Below are positions 45,614 to 55,165 of a stretch of DNA of 64,000 bases, one piece after another; position 1 is the stretch's first letter, and every line of letters begins with the position of its first letter. Below the pieces are notes generated by a model. The model was not told the DNA's origin. It did no database searches and worked only from the letters and a program-made list of their open reading frames with translations. The position numbers and the translations under genes were made by a program. This DNA is from Lepiota brunneoincarnata (Eukaryota; Basidiomycota; Agaricomycetes; Agaricales; Agaricaceae). The stretch covers positions 62,001 to 126,000 of the forward strand of contig JAEBUN010000053.1 in NCBI GenBank assembly GCA_023014365.1, given 5' to 3'.

Positions 45614-46210
45614 CGTGGTAGTGGTGGGGATGGTTGCAGTGGGGGGCTGCGAGGTATGTACCTCATTTCATTTGGGTAGGTTCTTTGACACCTCAGACAT
45701 GAGGCCTGATCTTGAGCAGAGAAGTCGCTCGAGTGATTCTGCCCAGGCACGTTGCATATTGTACGCAGTAGCGAGAGCCTTAGTCTGTCATACATGGTGG
45801 GTATAGTCATACCAGAGTTGTTGGTCGTATTCTGAAATTGAAGTGTGTTCCAATTTAGTCGTAAAGGCTCCGTCGGTGGCAGCCTCGCACAGATCTCCGT
45901 CAGAAGGGTGATCTGGTCCATATGATTGTACTCCAGCTGTATGGTATCCAAGGGAGGCAGCTGGGGCAGCTGTTGGTTCTGGGGTATTGTTGGGGTCAGG
46001 GGTCTTGTCCCTGAGGGAGGTGTATGTTGCAGCGAAGGTGTGAGAGGGGGTGTAAGGAGATGGGGCCAGAATGGGAGTTGTCTGAAGTGTAGTATGTTTG
46101 ATGCTTGCATTGTTTATGATGACGACGGAGGATGATGAGGAAGTTGGTGAAGGTGTTGTTGAAAAAGGGGGGGTAGTTTGGGGGCGAGTGAGGTCAAGGT
46201 TCATGGGCAT
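45614..46210 (-). pseudogene. Gypsy B extra 3' region, proximal part
   Basis: ATG 46210 (MPMNLDLTRPQTTPPFSTTP) lies three bases past the pol stop of element B and opens a Ser/Thr/Pro-rich frame. A second frame (from 46110, MQASNILHFRQLPFWPHLLT) runs to the edge of element A and continues, in phase, on the other side at 37368. The reading of this second frame into the LTR of element A is an accident of insertion. Confidence 0.55.
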
Positions 46211-46212
46211 CT

Positions 46213-49200
46213 TTAAGTACGTTTGGTGTGGGAGCAAAGTTGTCTTTGGTTGGTTCTGGTGGGTTCCTGTTCTTTCTGGAGAATTCCATGAGCTTCTTTA
46301 TACTCGGTTAAGTATTCTTCAGCATTTGTGTGGAGTGTTTCATTGGTGATCCATTCGTTCTCCATATGGGGGTATCCTTTCCATTTGATGTAGTATTGGA
46401 GTTTTCCGCAGTGTTGGTGGTGATTTAGAATGGCTTCTATTTCATATTCTTCTTCTTCATTGATGATGTCTGGTGGTGGTGGAGTCGGATGAGATCCGTA
46501 TGCTTCTGTTTCGGTATATGGGGTTAGAAGGTTTCTGTGGAATACCGGGTGTATTTTCCATTTGATCGGAAGTTTTAGCTTGTAGGTGAGTGGCAATAAG
46601 ACTTCTGAGATAAGGAAAGGTCCTAGTCGTTTTGGGGATATTGTGTTGGAAATGAAGGGGAGTTTGAGGTTCTTGGCTTCTAGCCATACCTTTTGATGTG
46701 TTTCAAGGGGTTTGACAGTTCTTCTGGTTCTTTGTTTCATAATATTGGCAGAGAGTTGATGTGCCGCATGTGCTTCTTTTCTGGCATCATCAAGGAGTCT
46801 GATGTGTTCGTCTACTGATGGAAAGTTCGATGTTTCCATTACCGTGGGTATCGGTGGGGGGTTGTATCCCATGATTAGTTCAAATGGGGATTTCTGCCTT
46901 GAGGCATGTATTTTGGAGTTGTGTGCAAACTCGGCAATAGGGAGGGTTTCTGACCAGTCAAGAGGGTTTCTGGTGCAGTATATGGCAAGGTAGGTTTCGA
47001 TTTCCTGATTGTATTGTTCGGTGGAACCATCTGTCTGGGGATGGTATGCAGTTGAGAATGCCTGTTGGATGTTTAGACGTTTGGCTAGTTGTCGGAGGGA
47101 GTTGGCGGCGAATCTGGGGTCTCGATCTGATATGATTTTATCGGGTAATCCGAATCTGGTGAAGACTTTTTCTATTAATAGTCGTCCAATGTCATCGGCA
47201 TTTGATCGATCTGATGTTGGGATGAAAATTACCCCCTTCGTAAGGCCGTGGTCCACCACAGACAATATCGCATTATGGCTGGCGCTAGGCAGTAGACTGG
47301 TGATAAGATCCCATGAGATCTGGGCAAATGGGCGTTCGGAGGATGATGGTGGGATCGGTTGAGTTGGTGCGTGATCTAGTCTGTGTATGATTTTGTGTTG
47401 CTGACACTCTGGACAGCCTTTGATGTAGTTCTTTATGAACGTCGACATCCCTGGCCAATATATTTCTTTCTTGGCGAGGCAGTATGTTTCCTGTTCTCCA
47501 GGGTGCCACATGTAGGGTGGTCATGGTATCTTGCAATGACATCGCGTCTGAGTTGGAGGTCTTCTGGAATGATGACTCGTTCTTGGAACGTGAGGAGTGG
47601 ACCATTTGGGGTTGGAACTGTTCCAAAGTCTTTATCGGTGGCATTAGGGTGGGTTTCTTTCAGGAGTTTGAATGCTTCGGTGGTTCTAGCACCATATTTG
47701 GGTGATTCTGTGATTCTTTCTTGGAGTTTCATGTCGACGGTGGCAATAAAGAGGTGTTCTGGGAGTATTGTGACTAAGTTCTGATCTTCTATGTCGGTCA
47801 TGGTGACAAAGAGGTTGTTTGGAAGCATGGTGACGTCTTTGTTATCGTTATCCTCATCAGGGATGTGGTCTGGACATCTTGATAGAGCGTCCAGTGCAGG
47901 GATTTTTGATCCTGGGACGTGTTCTAATTTGAAGTTGTAGTTGGCGAGGGTCTGTACCCATTGTGCTTGTCAGCAGTTGATTTTTTGGGGTTTTTGCCAA
48001 TATGTGAGGTTTTGGTGGTCCGTTCTGATACAGACAGTGTGGGGGCTGCCAAGGAGGTAGTGGCGCCATTCTTCGAGGGCTCAGATAATTGCAAGAAGTT
48101 CCCTGTCATAGATGTTGTAGTTGTTAGGGGAAGTAAGAGCACCGGAACCAAGTTGATATTTGGGTGGCGAATACAATTGACACCCACACTACTTATATAC
48201 ATAGAGGCCTGCGCACAGACCGGGTAGCCAAACACTACGTAGCTACTAGAACATAACGTATGCAAACAATATACAAACAACGTCAGTCGCACGTGGGTTA
48301 GACTCGGGGATGGGGGTGGCCAAAGGCCGAGGCCGGGCTTAGGCATCGGGCATCGGCTAGAGAGGCCGAGCACGGATACCCAACCACAGACCCCTAGACG
48401 TACCTTGCGTAAGGGGGTATAGTCCCCTTACAGTAGTTGTGTTCCGCTGGTCTGAAAGTCTTTGAATAGAATGATACAGGTTTCCATATTCCATTGATGT
48501 TGTGTTGATACAGGACAGCTCCTGATGCAAATTTGGAAGCATCGGCTTCTATTTCGAAGGGTTTTGTGGAGTCGGGCATGAGGAGTACCAGTTCCTTTAA
48601 GAATTCGTTTTTGAGCATTTCAAACGCTTTCTGTTGTTCTTCTTTCCATTCAAATTTGTTCGATTTTGAAAGGAGTTGGTTCAGGGGTTTGGTGTGGTGG
48701 GAGTAGCTGTGGATGAACTTCTGGTAGAAGTTACAGAATCCGATGAATTTCCAGATGTGTCGGACTGTTTTTGGCACTGGCCAGTCTTCTATTCCCTTGA
48801 GTTTTCCGGGATCCATTTTGATCTTGTCTGGCGTGATGATCATGCCGAGATATTTGAGTCGTTGTTTATTGAACTTGCATTTCTCTGTTTTGAGGTAGAG
48901 GTCGTTTTCCTGCAGGATCTGCAGTACTTTTTCTGTAAGTCAGTTGGTTTCTTCCTGGGTTTTACCATAGATTAGGATATCGTCCATGTAGATGATGATT
49001 CCTCCTTTCTCCATTATTTCGGAGAATAATGTGTCCATCATATGTTGGAATGTTGTGGGACTGTTGCAGAGTCTGAAAAACATGACAGTTGGTTTGAAAA
49101 GACCCATGGGAGTCTTGAACGCTGCTTTCCATTGATCACCATCTTTGATTCTGACATTATTGTATCCTAAGCGGACGTCGAGCTTAGTGAAATACTTAGC

Positions 49201-50575
49201 TCCTTTGAGTTTATCCATGATAGAGGAAATCATGGGGATTGGGTAAGCGTTTTTGATGGTGTGATCGTTTAGATAACAATAGTCTTGGCAGGGTTGGAGG
49301 TCTCCTCCTTTCTTGGCAATGAAGAAGAATGGTGATGCCATAGGGGATTTTGAGGGTCGGATGTACCCTTTTTGGAGGTTTTCATCTATGAATTCTTTTA
49401 GTGCTTTTTCTTTGGCAGGTGCCACTTGATAAGGTTTCATCGATTTTGCTTCGAATGTCAGTTTTAGTTTGATTTCATGATCAAACATTCTTGATGGTGG
49501 GAATCATTTGGAGGCTTTCTTGTTGAATATTTTAGCCCATCGGGCGAATCTCCGAGGAATCTTGGGTGGTTCTTTGTTTGATTCTGGTTGTTTCCCTTTT
49601 TGGGTTGTCGATTTTGTCAGGTTGTGCTGTTTGTTGTGGAGCGTTGTGGCATGTGTCGCTTTGGCATTTACTTCTAATGGGGTTAGAAGCATTGGGTTCA
49701 TTTCTCTTTCTAAAGAGAAGGTATCAAGGTCAACGTTTGACAGGTTGACGTATTCTTCAGGGTTTTCCTCGGGTTGGGAGGTCTTTCCAGCCATTATATC
49801 CATGGCAATGGAGTTGAGTTCGACAGGTCGTCGTAGGGTTCTGAGGAGTTTGGAAAAGTCCTGGTGGTCGATTTGGGGTTTCCAAGAGAATGTCTTGGTC
49901 TTCCAGTTGATGTCGGGATTGTATTGTTCCAACCAGGGAAATCTGATGATGAGGTCTTTCTCACCAGTGTTTGTGACGTACGCTTCTAGCGTGCAATCTC
50001 TTCCATCGATGATGGTTCTGATTTTGATGTATTCATGGATCTTGCCATGTTGATTGTCAGTTCCGTCAACGTTGCTGAGAGGAATTGGTTGGTTCAGCCG
50101 TTTGGTTTGATAACCATGTCGTTCAACGACTTTGTGGGAGATGAAGTTCCCTTAGGCTCCTGAGTCTATCAGGGCAGTGATGGCCACGGGTTTTGATGTC
50201 CATTCACTCCAAATTTCGATGGGTAAGAAAAGGGATTGTTTATTCAGGGATAGTCGTAATTGTACAGAGTTTATCGAGAAAATGTCTTTCTGGGAGTGAG
50301 AGTACGAAATGTCCTTCTGAGTTCTGGAACATGCAGGGGCACATCGGTTGACAGTGTTCCTTTTTAAAAATCCTGGAATGGATGCATCTCCAGGTCCTCA
50401 GCTAGTGCGGAGTGGAGTTCTTGTTGGAGTTCAGGATCGAGATCATCGACCATTTGGTGCATCTGAGATGCGACTTCTGCGACGGCAAGGGAATACTTGC
50501 GTTGCAGTGATTGTTGTGTGTTCCGGTTTGGGAATCTGGGACAGGTGGTCGAGGAGTATTGATTCGATGGAAGGG
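46213..50575 (-). pseudogene. Gypsy element B gag(end)-pol, decayed, 5' truncated
   Basis: From right to left: end of Gag (SLAVAEVASQMHQMVDDLDP), protease DSGA followed at once by TAA (50152-50154), RT ([38 protein letters not shown]), RNase H (EADASKFASGAVLY), integrase (CPECQQHK, SDRDPRFAANS, YHPQTDGSTEQYNQ) and chromodomain YEIEAILNHHQHCGKLQYYI. In-frame TGA codons lie at 49504-49506, 48940-48942, 48081-48083 and 47970-47972, and a frameshift lies near 47,508. A solo LTR interrupts RNase H. Several expected Arg are Cys or Gln (DYCYLN, LQPCQDY), the sign of CpG decay. The gag start and 5' LTR are missing; host 3' flank begins near 50,577. Confidence 0.88.
48122..48432. repeat. Solo LTR inserted in gypsy B
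   Basis: 311 bases with TGTTAGGGGA...TCCCCTTACA ends, flanked by GTAGT at 48117-48121 and 48433-48437. It splits the RNase H coding region of element B (HNY | NIYDRELLAII), so it arrived after B and then lost its internal region by LTR recombination. No other copy is in the window. Confidence 0.85.
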
Positions 50576-50576
50576 C

Positions 50577-50935
50577 GATATTCTAATTGTCGGCTGCCTT
50601 ATCCTTCTATAATTATGTTGATCAGCTGTAGATTATTCTTCATTATTTTTAAGTTGGTGAGTGGACATGTGAGAGATTTGACATGTCCACAGCCGGCCTA
50701 GTCTCGGAAGAACTGCCGGGTAGAACGTTGTTTGATTTGAGTCAAGACGCTCTCTACCGCTCGAAGAGTTGGTATAAGAAAGAACGAAATGATATGAAAA
50801 AAGGAGCGTAGGCTACTTATTATGTTTTAGCATGCTCAGCAAAAGAGATAAAAACAACAAAAAAATTAAAGCAAGTTCATATCCTCGTCCTGATCGACGC
50901 TCGACCAATCAAACATACTCAAAGTTCGACAACGC
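50577..50935. repeat. 3' flank shared with paralogue 1
   Basis: This stretch matches 24,620-25,007 at roughly 75-85 percent by eye (shared blocks include TTGTTTGATTTGAGTCAAGA and GCGTAGGCTACTTATTATGT). The duplication therefore includes the 3' untranslated and downstream region as well as the gene. Confidence 0.7.
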
Positions 50936-51762
50936 TCAACAACATGGATTGTCGTCTCTGCGTACCAACGCGAGTCCATTTCCGTTCGAACCAATTGTAT
51001 CCGTTTCACCACCAGTTCCAGTGTCACTACCGCCGCCACTGGGGATGGTACCTGTTCCACTATCCAGCTGTCCACCATTCCCGCCATTTCCGAGCCCCCC
51101 AGCGTTTCCGGCATTTCCGGCGTTCCCAGCATTCCCAACATTCTCAGCAGTCCCACTGTTCTCAGTATTTGCGTTAGGATTCGTACTCGGCTGAGGTACT
51201 GGTGGTCCAGTAGGACCTGTCGTTGTCGGTGGCCGGCCCTGCGCTTCACTCGTATCCTGATCACCGGAAGTATTAGTTCCACTATTGGCGTTATTCTGCT
51301 TCGGTTTCCGCGAGCCAAGCACACCACCCAACACGGCCGCGAGTATGATGGCGATGAAAAGGACGAGGAGGATTATGATGCCTTTCGTGGTGCGCCAGAA
51401 CGGCACTTTCTTGGTGGTTGCTCTTGTTGGCAGGTCGTCTGCGAATTCTTGTTTGGGTTGGAGGGGTGCGGCGGATTCGAGGTCGTGGGGATCCGAGTTG
51501 GATCGGGGAGGGGGCGTGTGTGTAAGAGCAGGTGGGACTTTCCGCTTTCCTGTTGGTTCTCGGAGGAGATCTGCGTTGTAGCCATCCTGTTTACCCCGTC
51601 GGTGGGTGGGGGTTGAATATTTATCAGTGCCCGGGCGTTGGCAGGCAGGCAGGCGGGCGGGGAGGGGGAAAGGGTTTGGTGTTGTGAGTTACACACCTGA
51701 AGGTCTGCCTTTGTAGGCTTTGGAGCCTCTGCGAGGAGTTTTTGGTCGTATGGAGAGGACAT
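50936..51762 (-). CDS. Small single-pass membrane protein, paralogue 2
   Basis: ATG 51762 (minus) gives MSSPYDQKLLAEAPKPTKAD; an intron of about 105 bases leads to DGYNADLLREPTGKRKVPPA. The core is WRTTKGIIILLVLFIAIILA then AVLGGVLGSRKPKQN, nearly identical to paralogue 1. The tail is Gly/Asn/Thr-rich with short GNAGNAGN repeats and ends LALVRRDDNPCC (TGA at 50936-50938). The N-terminal half has diverged while the membrane segment is conserved, which suggests selection on the helix. No family was recognised. The paired terminal Cys could be lipidated or form disulphides; this is a guess. Confidence 0.65.
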
Positions 51763-51870
51763 GGTTGGAGTGTGAAGAGAAGGAGCGACGGGCGCTTATA
51801 TGGAAGGACAGCCTTGCGGGCTAAGGGCCGTTTGGTAAGCATCATGTGGCTATGTGACTATATACGGTTT

Positions 51871-52419
51871 CTAGTCTCCGTCCCTCTTCTGCCTCAAATG
51901 CTCTAATATCCCTCGAACACTCTCTACATCCCCCACAGCAACTCGGCCACTCTCCCAATCAACCACAATAGGCCATTTGATCGCCTGCGGGTTTTCCTTT
52001 GCTAACTCGACGATCCCGCTCACCGTCGTCGGCCGTTCCGACACGGCCGGAGCAGATGGGTGAGCGGAGAGGAGGACGTGTGGCGGTGAGACAGCCTTGG
52101 AGGGAAAGTAGGAGAGGATGGTGCGGAGCTGATCGGGTGTAGGTGGGGACTCGACGACTTCGAGGTTGAATTCGAGCGGGGGGGAGGTGGGTTTGGTTGG
52201 GGGGTATGGCCCGGAGAGGGAGCTACGGAGGAGAGCGAGGGCTTTGGTGGAGGGTTGGGAGGAGGGGTGGTGGCTGGGCGGATGGATTAGTTTACTGTCA
52301 GATGTATTAAAATCTCTTACAAGATTGAGATTTCTGGCTTTTTGGCTGTTCAGATGCGAGATTATCGACGCAGAGGGGTTTATTTCACTTACCAAACGTC
52401 GTCTGAATGAGTTGAACAT
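51871..52419 (-). CDS. Fmp46-like thioredoxin-fold protein with a 17-base micro-exon
   Basis: ATG 52419 (minus): MFNSFRRRL, then a 17-base exon (52321-52337) coding PEISI and part of F, then HHPSSQPSTKALALLRSSLS. Both flanking introns have good GTAAG donors and the second a CTAAT branch site before CCCAG. The rest reads LEFNLEVVESPPTPDQLRTI, then AVSERPTTVSGIVELAKENP, KWPIVVDWESGRVAVGDVES to RQKRDGD. This fits the fungal Fmp46/DUF1687 family, described as mitochondrial putative redox proteins with a thioredoxin fold. The Arg-rich N-terminus suits mitochondrial import. Only 42 bases separate its start from the start of the divergent rhodanese gene. Confidence 0.72.
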   Translation of the reverse strand: MFNSFRRRLVSEINPSASIISHLNSQKARNLNLVRDFNTSDSKLIHPPSHHPSSQPSTKALALLRSSLSGPYPPTKPTSPPLEFNLEVVESPPTPDQLRTILSYFPSKAVSPPHVLLSAHPSAPAVSERPTTVSGIVELAKENPQAIKWPIVVDWESGRVAVGDVESVRGILEHLRQKRDGD

Positions 52420-52461
52420 AACAAGGTCGGTTTGTTTGTTTGTTCCTGCCCACATAAGTTA

Positions 52462-53553
52462 ATGTCGACCATCTCAGACGCAGCAGTTGCCATCCTCGTC
52501 GACCAGGCACCACAACCTGTCCTCCGCACTCTCTCTTCTGTCCGCTCGCAAGTCGCACGTGAGATTGCCATCCGTGCCATCTCAAAAGCAACCTGTCCTT
52601 GACGGTGTCCGCAGCGGCATCGCAGACGCCTCCTCCGCCTCTTCGCCTACAGACGAACCCTTTTTCCACCTCATCGCTTCAGCACTCACATCTGCCCTCG
52701 CACTCCAACACTACCTCTTCTTCATCTCCTCAACCGTAACCTCCCCAGCCCCAGGATCACCCGGCATCCTCCTCATCACATCCTCCTCCCACGAACTCAC
52801 CTCCCGTGCCGTCCTTCTCGCCTCCGCAAAATTCACTGGTCGCATCCTCACTTCCTTTTATACCACCTCTGATAATAAGTGGTGACCACTCCCCATCGAT
52901 AGAAATCGCTACCATCGAACTCCCCAGCAGAACAAAAGGAGTGGCTGGCTCTGATCAAAGACCTCAACGTCTCATCACTCGACACCCCCCTCCTCCAAGA
53001 CATCCTAAACAAAGCCGCCAGAACTCCTTTTGATCCGACCATCCCTCCTCCTGGATCACGAGGCATCGACCAGATTCTTCAAGAGACGAGGGTAAAACTA
53101 CAAAGAATCACTCCCCGCCAGGCATTGACAGAGGTCCGTGATAGTCCTACCGGCGCACCCACCTTCCTGGTCGATATCCGACCCCAGGTACAGAGGGAGC
53201 AAGAGGGCACGATTAAAGGTGCTCTGATCATCGAGAGGAACGTCTTGGAGTGGAGGTTTGACCCTCGTCATGATGGGAGACTGCCCATTGCGGATCGTTA
53301 TGATTTGCGGATTATTGTGTTTTGTCAAGAAGGGTTTACCTCCAGGTAAGGAGTTGTTCCATTTTGCGCATTCTTTTGTTCCCCCTCCTGATTACTGGCT
53401 AGTCTCGCTGCATACTCGTTACAACAAATTGGTATGCTAAACGCGACTGATATTATCGGTGGATACAAAGCCTGGAGAGACGCCGGTCTTCCTATAGAAA
53501 TCAAACCATCCCGCCAACGATCTCTCGCGTCTCTCGCTGGTTCTCTCGTTTAA
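52462..53553 (+). CDS. Rhodanese-domain protein; upstream part has a frame break
   Basis: The C-terminal part is clear: QRITPRQALTEVRDSPTGAP, FLVDIRPQVQREQEGTIKGA, IERNVLEWRFDPR, the active-site loop IIVFCQEGFTS (Cys with EGxTS), then across a short intron SLAAYSLQQIGMLNATDIIG and GYKAWRDAGLP, ending at TAA 53551-53553. It should transfer sulfane sulfur; the acceptor is unknown. Upstream, ATG 52462 opens MSTISDAAVAILVDQAPQPV, but the frame closes at CP* unless one A is skipped in the run near 52,580; then it continues QPVLDGVRSGIADASSASSP. The join near 52,880-52,930 also could not be made. Either there are two genes, unusual splicing, or this upstream part is damaged. A decayed second copy lies at 54.9 kb. 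Confidence 0.6.
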
Positions 53554-53559
53554 ATCTAC

Positions 53560-54345
53560 CTGAATCAACATTCGGCTATCACCTCCCCCATCAGTTCCAG
53601 CGATAACACACGCTGTGTCATCCCTAATCACATCCTCCTGTCCTACCCTATCCTACCACAACTTCAGCCTCCCCCCGCGCAAGTGCTACCACGGTTCCCT
53701 CCAATACTGTTCTCCATCGTCGTTTGTGGTCCTTCCGAGTATGAATTCCTACACAGCCTATCTACAAATGCTTGTTGTAGTGTGGTGCACACATTGAATG
53801 TCGGTTCCTACGTTGGCAGAGATGTGTGCATACATTGGAAGAACATTGGGAGATGGGGTTCGTATACACAACGGGTGGGGCTTCCCAACGGTCGAGCGCG
53901 ATTCCATCCACCCCCGACTTCATTCAACGCTATGATCCCGCGACCTTTTTGTCATTCCCCCGACCCCAACGCTCCTGGCCAGCTCCCTTGCGAGTTCACT
54001 GATCGACTCGTTCTCGCCTTTGATCATATTGCTCGTCGCAGGTCCATCGACTATCTGAAGCTCCAATTGCGGGAGGGGCGAGCGGATAAGAGTGACCTCT
54101 GGCAGCTCTAGCGCAGACGGAGCGAGCGGCGGTGATGGAATGGAGCGTCAACAACGGTGGCGGTGAACTTGACATTGAGCTCCGTTGCGAGTCGGACCGT
54201 GTCTTTTGCTTTTCTCATGAACGCTTCGAGTTCTTGCAGTGTATCTTTGAGATCACTCTTGCACCCCTGTGTGGATGTTTCTGCTGTCTTTAGGATAGGT
54301 TCTCTCTTCGATGTGCCGATACAATCCACGCTCTTATAAGCAGAC
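53560..54345 (-). pseudogene. Decayed partial copy of Vps36 (C-terminal half)
   Basis: Minus-strand pieces match the intact gene at 55.1-57.1 kb: ILKTAETSTQGCKSDLKDTL and RLATELNVKFTATV (54.3-54.15 kb), GIIALNEVGGGWNRAR (about 53.9 kb), AFVDRLC...SEGPQTTMEN (about 53.75 kb) and VIRDDTACVIAG (about 53.6 kb). Stops and frameshifts separate them. The order and strand are those of the functional gene, and it sits directly after the rhodanese gene, tail to tail. Confidence 0.8.
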
Positions 54346-54429
54346 CGGAGATTAATCAGTGGCACACAGAGTTCTACATTACCTATACAGGTTTTTAAGT
54401 GACTTCCAGCCGTATATTGAGGCAGATAA

Positions 54430-54600
54430 CTTAGTAGCCGTGCTGCAGGTACGGCAGACGGGGCCTGAGCCCCGGCCTCAAGCCCACAATCACCTCGAGC
54501 CGAGCCGTGAAGCTGACCTGAGCTTTCAGTGAAAGCCTGGCCTAGCAAGGGCTAAGCTGGGTCTCGGCTCCGGCCTTGAGCCCGAGCCGGCAGAGGACTT
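54430..54600. repeat. GGCTC/GAGCC-rich repeat resembling hAT subterminal sequence
   Basis: The sequence is full of GAGCC, GGCTC and AAGCC units like those at both ends of hAT element 2. No matching terminal repeats or target duplication were found, so it may be a fragment. Confidence 0.3.
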
Positions 54601-54809
54601 ACGGACTCCATTCACCCATCCGTGATGCTTTCAGTCCGAGACTACGAGGGAACAAGTCTGATTGTGCCGAGTTGTGGGGGAAGACTGTTAGGCAGCCTGG
54701 TGCCAAAGAGGGTGACATTTTTCTAGGAGGTCATCAGACCTTGGTTGCGGTTTTACCGATGAGACTACTCGGCATTCAATACCTGAGTCTCATCCCAGGA
54801 GAGTTGTAA
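54576..54809 (+). pseudogene. Fragment of the Msb1/Mug8-type gene
   Basis: This frame contains IRDAFSPRLRGNKSDCAELW, GAKEGDIFLGGHQTL and LGIQYLSLIPGEL. These align with RDAFGSETTSDKADCAEMWE, EHEISQGDHPAL and VRYLTLIPGDHL in the Msb1-like protein of 13.6-18.2 kb. Only about 75 codons are present, on the opposite strand, and nothing of the flanking exons is seen. It is a dispersed gene fragment of unknown transport route. Confidence 0.7.
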
Positions 54810-54879
54810 AACTGCACAAAAACAGGGAAGCTCTGTGCCTGCCGGTGCGTCGGACCTTGCGGGTTAACAGGTTGCCGAT

Positions 54880-55165
54880 ATCTGACACCAGGCGACGAGC
54901 CACGACCAAAGGGTGCTCTAGTCATTGAGAGAAGTTTGGTCCCCCTAAGTAATGCGGGTATTACCAGTTACGAATTGCTATGATGTGGACTTTATCCCAA
55001 ACAGTCTACCCCCAAGGCAAAATGTTGTCTATTCTGTAGTTCTGCCAATTACCGGGTAGTCTTGCCACGCACCGGATTAGCAACTGATAATCGTTGGCGT
55101 ATAAAAAGTTCAAACCATCCCCCGCCAACATCCCCTCACATCCCTCGCTAGCCCTCTCTCGTCCG
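54880..55165 (+). pseudogene. Decayed copy of the rhodanese gene
   Basis: TKGALVIERS near 54,915 matches IKGALIIERN of the rhodanese gene, and 55,095-55,165 matches its last exon closely at the DNA level (TCAAACCATCCC-CGCCAAC and the following TCTC-rich end). The active-site loop is not preserved. It lies tail to tail with the intact Vps36, mirroring the intact rhodanese and the decayed Vps36 copy. Confidence 0.65.

Noticed and set aside
45241..46110. A 289-codon frame that looks like a Pro-rich protein with an acidic tail.
   Set aside because: It is an accidental fusion: the first part belongs to gypsy B and the acidic tail to the LTR of gypsy A inserted there, as the CGTGG target duplication shows.
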